Positions 46,966 to 53,501 of a stretch of 64,000 nucleotides of DNA are shown here, piece after piece. Every line of letters begins with the position of its first letter. Within the stretch, counting starts at the first letter, position 1. This DNA is from Candidatus Latescibacterota bacterium (GTDB lineage Bacteria > Latescibacterota > UBA2968). Under the pieces are notes generated by a model. The model had not been told where the DNA came from. It made no database searches and saw only the letters and a program-made list of their open reading frames with translations. The stretch lies in the NCBI GenBank assembly GCA_022823725.1, contig JAJEHL010000026.1, forward strand, positions 496,001 through 560,000, written 5' to 3'. The position numbers and the translations under genes were made by a program.

Positions 46966-47367
46966 ATGGCTAAAATCACGATTCACAGAGATAAACACCC
47001 CGATTGCTATACTTTTCAACTTGATCCAAAGAGCAAAGCAGCAATAAAGGAACAGCTTCCCAAAGAGCCGGTTCCATGTGAAAGAGTGCGTATCCCTTAC
47101 CGCTTCGATTGGATGTCTTTCCAGCGTGTGCATAACTCAATTTGGAAAGATATTGTCAAGGAGTTAACGGGGCTTCCGGCAGAAAAATTGCAAGGGCTTG
47201 GTAGGGTCGTGTTTGTAGATTCAAGAACACAGGAAACTCTATTTGAACCTGACGAAACGGACTACCTGCTCGCCTCGCCAAATAACGCTACTCGTCTCCG
47301 AAAGGCATTAGAGGATTTTCAAAACGATCAGCGCAATTTTTCTTCTTATAACTTAATTGAAGAATGA
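46966..47367 (+). CDS. Antitoxin of a YoeB module, with unusual N-terminal domain
   Basis: The 133-residue protein has GGGAAC before ATG. The C-terminus (residues about 93-120, PDETDYLLASPNNATRL, then RKALEDFQND) is the YefM-type toxin-binding segment. The N-terminal 90 residues do not show the Phd/YefM fold opening and look like a different domain (KITIHRDKHPDCYTF, RIPYRFDWMSFQRV), of unknown family. Its stop overlaps the toxin start (ATGA), the standard coupling of toxin-antitoxin pairs. The role as antitoxin follows from its position and its tail. Confidence 0.8.
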   Translation: MAKITIHRDKHPDCYTFQLDPKSKAAIKEQLPKEPVPCERVRIPYRFDWMSFQRVHNSIWKDIVKELTGLPAEKLQGLGRVVFVDSRTQETLFEPDETDYLLASPNNATRLRKALEDFQNDQRNFSSYNLIEE

Positions 47368-47621
47368 GAAACATCAGTTTCCATGCAGATGCTTGGCGGG
47401 ATTATCTCTACTGGTATCAGACTAACAAAAGCACGTTTAAGAAAATCAACGCGCTTATTCGAGATGCTCAACGCCACCCATTTGAAGGGCTTGGCAAGCC
47501 CGAAGCTCTGAAGCACGATTTTCGTGGATGTTGGTCCCGTCGTATTACGCGCGAACATCGTCTCGTCTATCGCGTAGAATCAGATACCCTCTTTATTTTA
47601 TCTTGCCGATATCACTACTAA
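47364..47621 (+). CDS. yoeB: YoeB-family mRNA interferase toxin
   Basis: The 85-residue protein has the canonical Txe/YoeB sequence: ISFHADAWRDYLYWYQTNK, HPFEGLGKPEALKHDF, CWSRRITREHRLVYRV and the terminal LSCRYHY. The residues used by YoeB for ribosome-dependent mRNA cleavage are all present: Glu in the FEGLGKPE block, Arg in WSRRIT, and the final His-Tyr. The length is normal. This is the only toxin gene in the window that is intact. It is coupled to the antitoxin by a 4-bp overlap. Confidence 0.95.
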   Translation: MRNISFHADAWRDYLYWYQTNKSTFKKINALIRDAQRHPFEGLGKPEALKHDFRGCWSRRITREHRLVYRVESDTLFILSCRYHY

Positions 47622-47629
47622 CCAAAATC

Positions 47630-47990
47630 CTATAGCCGCTCTTCTATCTTTTCTTTGGATTGTTCCAAATCTGGAATCGCCTCTTCTGTGATGGCTTTAT
47701 ATAGTTGCTCATTGATCTGTACAATCCCGCGAATCAGGTCCGGATACCAGGCGAATTCCGGGCGTAGCTGCTCTTCGCCATCGTAATAACTCGCATTCGA
47801 GGCTTTCGCCGGTAGCAGTACTGTTGCCGAGAGCTGGTTGAATCGGTTTATCAGCTATTCGAGGATTTCTAACGCGGACAGACCGTTGACGATTTTTGAC
47901 CAAACCCTTCGCACCCCAGCGATCTGATCGGTCGCTGGGCCCGTTTGAACCGATTCAGGATGTATGACGGAGGCACACGCAGAAATGGAA
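47630..47990 (-). pseudogene. Decayed gene of unknown family
   Basis: On the minus strand an open frame gives GPATDQIAGVRRVWSKIVNG, then LSALEILE, a stop at 47855-47857, and continues in the same frame as LINRFNQLSATVLLPAKASN, YYDGEEQLRPEFAWYPDLIR, ending EQSKEKIEERL with stop at 47630-47632. Two protein-like halves joined by one in-frame stop look like a recently broken gene. The 5' end is not found. It lies between yoeB and the dynamin-like gene, with the same orientation as the latter. I do not recognise the family. Confidence 0.5.
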
Positions 47991-48055
47991 TCACCAAAGG
48001 CATTCAGAATTTTGTAGAAAATCGATATACATCGCGTCTTCCCCAGGTCTATTTC

Positions 48056-50263
48056 TCATCGCCAGGGAATAGCGACGAAAAAACTTTTGATCTCCTCATA
48101 ACTTTCCAATTTCTTTTCAAGAGCTGCGAGATTTTCTTGACTACCTCCAAAAGAAGCTTTCAAATCTTTGATATGATTCTTGTGCTGCTTATCAAGGCCA
48201 TTTGCGCCTTTCTTAAAAGCAGTCTGTGTGTCCCGCCAGAAATTATTGATGATGCCCTCATTCTTTGAAAGGACCTCCTTCTCTTTATAAACTTCCTTGA
48301 TCTTTTTGGCTAACCGCCGTTCCCAACTATCTCCGAAAAGCCAGGAAAAAAAGGCTCCCACGGCAACGGCCACCCCGAGTGCCAAGGTAATTGGTCCTCC
48401 TAAAGCCGAGACAAGAGCACTTGCACCAGCCGCGCCTCCAGCGAAAGAGATTCCAATAGTGGACAGTGCACTAACTGTTTTTGCGACAATCACGTATCCG
48501 CCAAGATTCCCTAACGTCGCTGCCCAGGCACCAAGAGCACCAAGGGTACTAAGCCCTGCTAATCCTCCAAGAAATGCTCCCCGTGTATCAAAAGGCGTAG
48601 AATATTCTTCTATACCTCCTAACTTTCCTATTTGCTTATTGTAGTCTTTCACGAAACCCTCAATGAGTTTACTGGTCTTATCAACCAGATTACTCCGAAA
48701 GCCCTCTGTCGTGGATTGAATTTCTTCAAGGACATAAGCAGAGGCCTGCTTCTCAGCTTTTTTCTTATCTCCCTTATAGCGTTTCTCAATCATTTTTTCT
48801 ATTTTAGTGACCTTAGTTTCTTCCTTAAAAACTGCTCGGAATTTTTCCAAGTCTTGGTTTCCGAATTCGATGATTTTCCGTTCTATACGTTTTACTTCTC
48901 CATCATGTCGTTTCTTCCTTTCAGGCTCCTCCTTTTCCAGCCTTTCATAGAGTCTTTTTGCTTCTTTCTTATCCTCCAAAATTTTTTCATATTTGTCGAT
49001 TTCCTTCGCGTAATTGGCTGATCCTTCTTCCTTGAATTTGAGGATCGTTTCTCCTACGCCTTGCTTTTTAACGGACGGCATGTACTCCCCCAATAAGAGC
49101 TTTAGATCATCTTCCAACCTTTTTCGTCTCAGAGGTATTTCTTGGTAAAAACTAAAAAATCGGGCTTGGATATCCTCTGGCGAAATTAACTGTCCGTCAC
49201 GGCTTAATTTGCGAAGGAGAGTTCCCTTAAAGTGATCATAGAAATCCTTACTACCACCTTTCAATATCTGGCCCTCAAGTGCGTTTTTGGTGATTCCTTG
49301 GTGGACGTGCGTAGCAATGATAAAAAGATTGCCGAGCGCAGGAAGATCTTCATGGCTTTTTTCATACCGTGGAAGAGCACGTAGCAAATGACCGAGGCGT
49401 GTGAAATCTCTACCATCGAGAAATCCTTGAGCAGGACAAAGATATAATAAAATAGCTGCGCGGCGGCCCAGCCGGTCAATAACAGAGGCATTTGTCATCG
49501 CGTCATCGTATCCAGGCAAATCTACCAGGACGCACGAGTAGAGTAACGGGGCATCGACAAAAGCCAAAACAGCTCCTTCTTCACTGTTATCTTTTTTACC
49601 TTTTAGCGTGGCATGCTGTTCAAGCGTATCCCAACTTCCGGCGAGGATTCGGTTTTCCGTACAGTGTTTTCTGTTACCCCATTTTTCGGGATTAAACTCG
49701 GGGCCCATCAACCACAAGTCTTCGCTGAACCATTCAGGGCGATCGGAGATATGCCGAACAAAGGTGGGATACCTGGTGACTGGACGATAGCCAGTTGGAA
49801 GCCGATCTCCTCCCAAATAGAAATTACAGAGATGTGATTTGCCAGCATCAAAATGTCCGGTTAGTACGACCCAGGGTTTCTCTTTAAGGGCAATAACATT
49901 GTCTCGAAATTCTTTAACCGTCGGGCTAACTGATACATCACGCGAATCTCCAGAAGAGGAAAATCGAGCAATATACTGTAGAAGTAGATTTAAATCTTCC
50001 GTGAGAGGCCCATATAGATTGTTATCGAAGTCAAAGACTATTTTTTGGACTGGCTGATAGTTTGGTAGAAGATCTTCAATTGGGCGTCCTGTGGTGCGAG
50101 CCCAGGGTATCAATAGATCATTAGGGATGTTTCCATTAGCTTCTATTCTGGATACCCGGGTCTGAGTAATGCCAAGAGCTTTTGCAAAATCTCCTTGAGT
50201 TAATCCCGTTTCTTTTCGAAACTCTGCCAAATTTAAATTCTTGGGTTTTTCTCGCTTCTTCAT
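48056..50263 (-). CDS. XRE helix-turn-helix / dynamin-like GTPase fusion protein
   Basis: The 735-residue protein begins with an XRE DNA-binding domain (residues about 12-65: FRKETGLTQGDFAKALGITQ, then TRVSRIEANG). A dynamin-superfamily GTPase follows: G1 GHFDAGKSH (136-144), G2 zone GYRPVTRYPT (158-167), G3 DLPGYDD (248-254), G4-position IATHVHQ (316-322, divergent from NKxD). Residues about 410-520 are a long charged coiled coil. Glycine-rich hydrophobic stretches at about 575-670 (FLGGLAGLSTLGALGAWAAT, ITLALGVAVAVGAFFSWLFG) could insert in membrane. Bacterial dynamins tubulate or protect membranes and some act in phage defence. The HTH head suggests self-regulation or DNA sensing. Located in the defence island. 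Confidence 0.88.
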   Translation of the reverse strand: MKKREKPKNLNLAEFRKETGLTQGDFAKALGITQTRVSRIEANGNIPNDLLIPWARTTGRPIEDLLPNYQPVQKIVFDFDNNLYGPLTEDLNLLLQYIARFSSSGDSRDVSVSPTVKEFRDNVIALKEKPWVVLTGHFDAGKSHLCNFYLGGDRLPTGYRPVTRYPTFVRHISDRPEWFSEDLWLMGPEFNPEKWGNRKHCTENRILAGSWDTLEQHATLKGKKDNSEEGAVLAFVDAPLLYSCVLVDLPGYDDAMTNASVIDRLGRRAAILLYLCPAQGFLDGRDFTRLGHLLRALPRYEKSHEDLPALGNLFIIATHVHQGITKNALEGQILKGGSKDFYDHFKGTLLRKLSRDGQLISPEDIQARFFSFYQEIPLRRKRLEDDLKLLLGEYMPSVKKQGVGETILKFKEEGSANYAKEIDKYEKILEDKKEAKRLYERLEKEEPERKKRHDGEVKRIERKIIEFGNQDLEKFRAVFKEETKVTKIEKMIEKRYKGDKKKAEKQASAYVLEEIQSTTEGFRSNLVDKTSKLIEGFVKDYNKQIGKLGGIEEYSTPFDTRGAFLGGLAGLSTLGALGAWAATLGNLGGYVIVAKTVSALSTIGISFAGGAAGASALVSALGGPITLALGVAVAVGAFFSWLFGDSWERRLAKKIKEVYKEKEVLSKNEGIINNFWRDTQTAFKKGANGLDKQHKNHIKDLKASFGGSQENLAALEKKLESYEEIKSFFVAIPWR

Positions 50264-50984
50264 GATTTAGTCTCCGTTTGAGTAAATTGTACCAATGCGA
50301 AAATGGCACAATGAATGAAATTACCTATCAGCCTTTCGACCACCACCGCCATCTCTTTGGTTTGGCGGGAATAACGAAAAGATTAATGTTGACCAGAAGA
50401 TAATATTTCAAATGCGACTTGTCAAATAATTTTATTCAATAATTGCATATTTATTTTTATAATATACATAATAAGAAAATTAAAACTTGATATAATCAAT
50501 TTGTGACTGATTGAGTTATGACGCACCCGCAATGTATTTTCCGGTCACAAAACCCCGCGTTATTCGTTTCAGAGGACGCATTTTTGTTGATGTCGTGCCT
50601 GACCGTAGGTCTTCAAAAGATATGCGACACCCCAAAGCGCAAGTCCAAGACAAGCACCGAGTCGGGGGAGTAGCAGTTTTTTTGGTTCCCCTCCAACCAC
50701 CCCACCCCGGGAGACCTTCCTAAAAAACTGCTAAACGGTCTGTGTCGCATCTATGGCGATACATGTACGTGCATTTGTCGCCTTTGTGCCAATTGTTCAC
50801 AAAAAGATACCGCGTTCCGATATCAGGAATGCGGCACTGAGTTGTCTTAAAATACGTTTTGTATTATACAAATTCGAAAACATCTCATATTCATATTGGC
50901 AGAATTCGGACCCGAGTTCTGTTCTCATCTACAACAATCAGGGATCCAGAAGCCAGATCATCATGTCGATCAACATCTGCACAC
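50264..50984. other. Long intergenic stretch with a large inverted repeat
   Basis: 721 bases without a convincing gene. 50400-50510 is extremely A/T-rich and lies upstream of the dynamin-like gene, so it probably holds its promoter. 50622-50750 holds nested inverted repeats (separate entry). 50891-50984 is a toxin remnant. A 70-codon frame at 50511-50723 crosses the inverted repeat and has no family resemblance. Confidence 0.6.
50622..50750. repeat. Nested inverted repeat, MITE-like or structured RNA
   Basis: Outer arms ATGCGACAC (50622-50630) and GTGTCGCAT (50742-50750); inner arms AGCAGTTTTTT (50672-50682) and AAAAAACTGCT (50722-50732). The centre is C-rich. About 129 bases in all. No transposase gene is near. 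Confidence 0.65.
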
Positions 50985-50988
50985 TCAT
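50891..50988 (-). pseudogene. DUF5615 PIN-like toxin remnant with internal deletion
   Basis: The ATG at 50988 overlaps the antitoxin stop (ATGA), and the first codons read MSVQMLIDM, matching the usual opening of DUF5615 toxins (M-x-LxDMNL). The frame then fails. In another frame the sequence reads DDLASGSLIVVDENRTRVRI and LPI with stop at 50891-50893, matching the family's C-terminus (AxVVVxExRxRxRxLPI). The catalytic PIN-like middle is deleted. It follows its DUF433 antitoxin in the standard order. Confidence 0.72.
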
Positions 50989-51215
50989 AGAGTGACCAGT
51001 GCAACTTCCCGTTCTTCGGCCCGCCAAGCTGCATAGGCCAGAGCTTGATCGATATCTTCACGATCGAGATAAGGATAGGCTTTCAAGATTTCCTCATGTG
51101 AGCGACCAGCGGCCAGGAGACCCACAACAGTTCCAACCGTCACCCGCAGTCCCCGAATACATGCCTTCCCGCCTATGACAGCGGGATCAAAAGCAATTCT
51201 CGTGAACTTTTCCAC
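50985..51215 (-). CDS. DUF433 antitoxin (VapB-like)
   Basis: The 76-residue protein has an AAGGAGATAG ribosome site. DUF433 marks are FDPAVIGGKACIRGLRVTVG, LAAGRSHEEILKAYPYLDRE and DIDQALAYAAWRA. The family has a winged helix-turn-helix domain and neutralises DUF5615 PIN-like toxins. The toxin that should follow is gutted (50891-50988), so this is an orphan antitoxin. Confidence 0.93.
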   Translation of the reverse strand: MEKFTRIAFDPAVIGGKACIRGLRVTVGTVVGLLAAGRSHEEILKAYPYLDREDIDQALAYAAWRAEEREVALVTL

Positions 51216-51310
51216 GCGCTATCTCCTTCTATATCCATACTGTCCGATATAAATTGCCTGTCTGCCTTTGGCACAGGCAGATTTTTATGGCCTTGCTAAA
51301 GCGATATCGA

Positions 51311-51577
51311 TCAATTGTGGTCCTTTATTTTAACAAAATAGCAGCCATAAGCGTAATCCAACTGCCGCACATAAGGGTAACAGTCCACTTTTGCCAGCTT
51401 CGCGCTTCCCGCTGGTCTTCCTCATAGCGGTTCACAAAAGCCCTCTGGCCTTCCTCATAGCGGTTCAAGCGGTCTTGGTTTTGCTCAATAAGCGTTTCCA
51501 ATCTGATAAGCCGTTCCGCGTGTTCGGTTTGCCTGCCTCTCAATTCTGTAACTTCGTTCATGAGTCTCCTTTTATTA
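51311..51577. repeat. Long direct repeat, right copy
   Basis: Right copy of the 46425-46691 repeat, same orientation. The two copies bracket the yoeB module, the decayed gene, the dynamin-like gene and the DUF433 module. Confidence 0.88.
51325..51561 (-). CDS. Small coiled-coil, C-terminally membrane-anchored protein (copy 2)
   Basis: The protein is 78 residues from ATG 51561 with AGGAG. It differs from copy 1 at about ten positions, all in the coiled-coil half (for example RGRQTEH against KDRQSQH). The last about 35 residues, including the membrane anchor, are identical, which points to recent duplication or gene conversion. Function unknown; see copy 1. Confidence 0.75.
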   Translation of the reverse strand: MNEVTELRGRQTEHAERLIRLETLIEQNQDRLNRYEEGQRAFVNRYEEDQREARSWQKWTVTLMCGSWITLMAAILLK

Positions 51578-51578
51578 C

Positions 51579-52748
51579 TCAAATCTCGATCACGGTCTGC
51601 GCCTCGATTTGGTTCCAGTCAATTTTTCGCCCGAGTCCGGGCGTTTGGGGCACGTACATGTAGCCGTCTCTGACTTCGGTCGTTTCTTCGATCAATCCGG
51701 CAAAGGCCGCGGAGAGAGATCTGTCTGCGCCCGTGGGTGGCCAGGCCGAGACTTCCCACCAGTCGTCGTTTCGAACTGCGGCTACGACATGGGGATTTCC
51801 CCCGTGGCAGTTCAGCCCGAACATTTCCGCGAGGTTGGCCAATTTCATCTGTCCGGTGATTCCCAGTCCTGTTTGGCGCACGATGTCGATGGCGCCGTTT
51901 GATAGGTACGGCGCGGCGAGATAGGGGTTGCCCTGGATGGATTCCAATGCCATTACTGGAAGATCGATTGCGTCTGATAGCCGCTTCAGGCCGTTGATGT
52001 CGAATTCCTGCAGGGGTTCTTCGATCCAGAGATAATCCAGTTCTTCGAGGCGGCGTCCGACGACGATCGCGTCTTCGACGGTGTATTGTTGTACGGGATC
52101 GTGCATGAGCACCATGTCGTCGCCGACGAGGTCCCGGATGTCTTTGGCGAGGGCGAGGTTGGTTTCCACGCCGAGCATGGAGTGGTCTTTGAAGCCTTTA
52201 TATCCCTCGTCAATAGCTCGTTGGGCGGATTTCAGGGTGTCTTCATAGGGTATGCCGGTTTCGGTGAGGTAGGCGGGGACGCGATTCCGAAATCCGCCGA
52301 GCAATTTGTGGATGGGTAATTGTGCGTGAAGGCCCGCCAGGTCCCAGAGGAGGGAGTCGATGAGGGCGAGCGGGGCGGTGGATGCCATGTGAAAATATCG
52401 CCGCGCCATCCACATTTTGTGCCACATGTACTCCCGGTCCAGGGCGTCCGTGCCTGCGATTTCCGGTTCCCACTGGACTTTGAAGGTGCGCGCTGCCCAT
52501 TCGAGGTCTTCCTGTGCCCAGCCTGTGGAAAAAATACCGCAGGTTTGTAGGTTTGCATCTGTGCGGATGCGAAGCAGGGTGAGGTAAGCCGGCCTTTTTG
52601 TGAGTTGAATGCCCTCGCCTTGAAAGAGCCGGTGGCCGAATCGCACTTTGTGCGCGCCGGGATATTCTCGCATGGTGCGCAATGGTCGCCATTCTGGCGT
52701 TACGGGTTCGCTTTTGAGGATCAGAAAGTCAATTGCTTCAATTTTCAT
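51579..52748 (-). CDS. Enolase-superfamily protein (mandelate racemase-like)
   Basis: The 389-residue protein has AGGAGG. The N-terminal capping domain carries a longer loop than usual (residues 15-50). The barrel shows KGFKDHS (catalytic Lys position), VLMHDPVQQY (first metal Asp), YLWIEEPLQEF (second Glu), PVMALESIQG (third Glu) and NCHGGNPHVVAA (His). The metal triad is complete. Probably a sugar-acid dehydratase, specificity unknown. It is the third gene of a minus-strand operon after the beta-helix lyase and SagB-like genes. Confidence 0.9.
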   Translation of the reverse strand: MKIEAIDFLILKSEPVTPEWRPLRTMREYPGAHKVRFGHRLFQGEGIQLTKRPAYLTLLRIRTDANLQTCGIFSTGWAQEDLEWAARTFKVQWEPEIAGTDALDREYMWHKMWMARRYFHMASTAPLALIDSLLWDLAGLHAQLPIHKLLGGFRNRVPAYLTETGIPYEDTLKSAQRAIDEGYKGFKDHSMLGVETNLALAKDIRDLVGDDMVLMHDPVQQYTVEDAIVVGRRLEELDYLWIEEPLQEFDINGLKRLSDAIDLPVMALESIQGNPYLAAPYLSNGAIDIVRQTGLGITGQMKLANLAEMFGLNCHGGNPHVVAAVRNDDWWEVSAWPPTGADRSLSAAFAGLIEETTEVRDGYMYVPQTPGLGRKIDWNQIEAQTVIEI

Positions 52749-52760
52749 GGCGTTATCCTC

Positions 52761-53501
52761 CTATTTTCCTACTGAGCCGAAATACACGGCAAAATGTTCG
52801 ACGCCGTCGAGCTTGAGTGCCCGGTTTAATTCGTCGTCATTGAATGCCGCACTGGTGCAGGCGCGGCAGTTTACGGCCATGGCTCCCAGGTACAGGTTCT
52901 GCCCCACATGGCCGGCATCGAGGTGGATATAGCGATACCCCCGGTCGCCGTAGCGCCAGATCATCCGCGAGGCCACGGCTGTCCATAAGAATGTGGCGGC
53001 ACTGGTCTGGATCAGTTCGGGTTGTAAGGTGGTGTTGGCAATTCTTTCGCCAATTTCTTCTGATTGGTCGATTATTCCCAGTTTGTGTCCCATAGATAGG
53101 TACCGGTATAACCCGCGGTCCAGGTCTTCCACGTTATTTGCTATGATATAGGTTTCAAATGCGTGGCGCGCACCCGCCGATGGTACGGTGCGAAATGTTT
53201 CGCCCTGTTCAAATTCTTTCACACCCTGCGTTGCCCAGAGTAAGTAGGTCAGTTCATTCAGTGTGATGGGGTCATCGAAGAATACGCGCTCGCTTTTGCG
53301 CTCATCTATTGCGCGGCGCAGGTCGATTTCCGTTGTTTCGATGTGCGCGGGGTCGGGCAGGTCTATTGTTTCGCCCCGGTAATGCAATTCGGGCATGGGC
53401 GGTGGTTCTCTGCGCGCCTGCCCGGTTGGGCCTAAGTTTTTAAACTGTGTGCGCCGCATAAATTCCGGTCCCGCTTGTGGACGTCGTTTGCGTTTTGCCA
53501 T
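52761..53501 (-). CDS. SagB-type nitroreductase-family dehydrogenase
   Basis: The protein is 246 residues; AGAGGG lies upstream across the stop of the preceding gene. The nitroreductase fold is seen in RAIDERKSERVFFDDPITL, NELTYLLWATQGV, TVPSAGARHAFETYI and the C-terminal HLDAGHVGQNLYLGAMAVN, followed by the Cys-rich RACTSAAFNDDELNRAL. SagB-type members use FMN to oxidise azolines in peptide natural products, but many stand-alone members are uncharacterised. No precursor peptide or YcaO gene is seen nearby, so a role in thiazole/oxazole peptides is not supported. Confidence 0.85.
   Translation of the reverse strand: MAKRKRRPQAGPEFMRRTQFKNLGPTGQARREPPPMPELHYRGETIDLPDPAHIETTEIDLRRAIDERKSERVFFDDPITLNELTYLLWATQGVKEFEQGETFRTVPSAGARHAFETYIIANNVEDLDRGLYRYLSMGHKLGIIDQSEEIGERIANTTLQPELIQTSAATFLWTAVASRMIWRYGDRGYRYIHLDAGHVGQNLYLGAMAVNCRACTSAAFNDDELNRALKLDGVEHFAVYFGSVGK

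Noticed and set aside
47709-47903. Minus-strand 64-codon frame
   Set aside because: It lies in a different frame from the more protein-like decayed gene at 47630-47990 and has no ribosome site.
48056-50263. Interpreting the HTH-dynamin frame as two genes
   Set aside because: The frame is continuous with no second ribosome site between the domains.
50511-50723. 70-codon plus-strand frame
   Set aside because: It crosses the nested inverted repeat, has no Shine-Dalgarno and no recognisable features.
51240-51300. Hairpin around GCCTGTCTGCCTTTGGCACAG
   Set aside because: The stem is imperfect and the T tract short; too weak to call a terminator.
52761-53501. SagB-like protein as part of a thiazole/oxazole peptide cluster
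   Set aside because: No YcaO, cyclodehydratase or precursor peptide gene was found in the neighbourhood.
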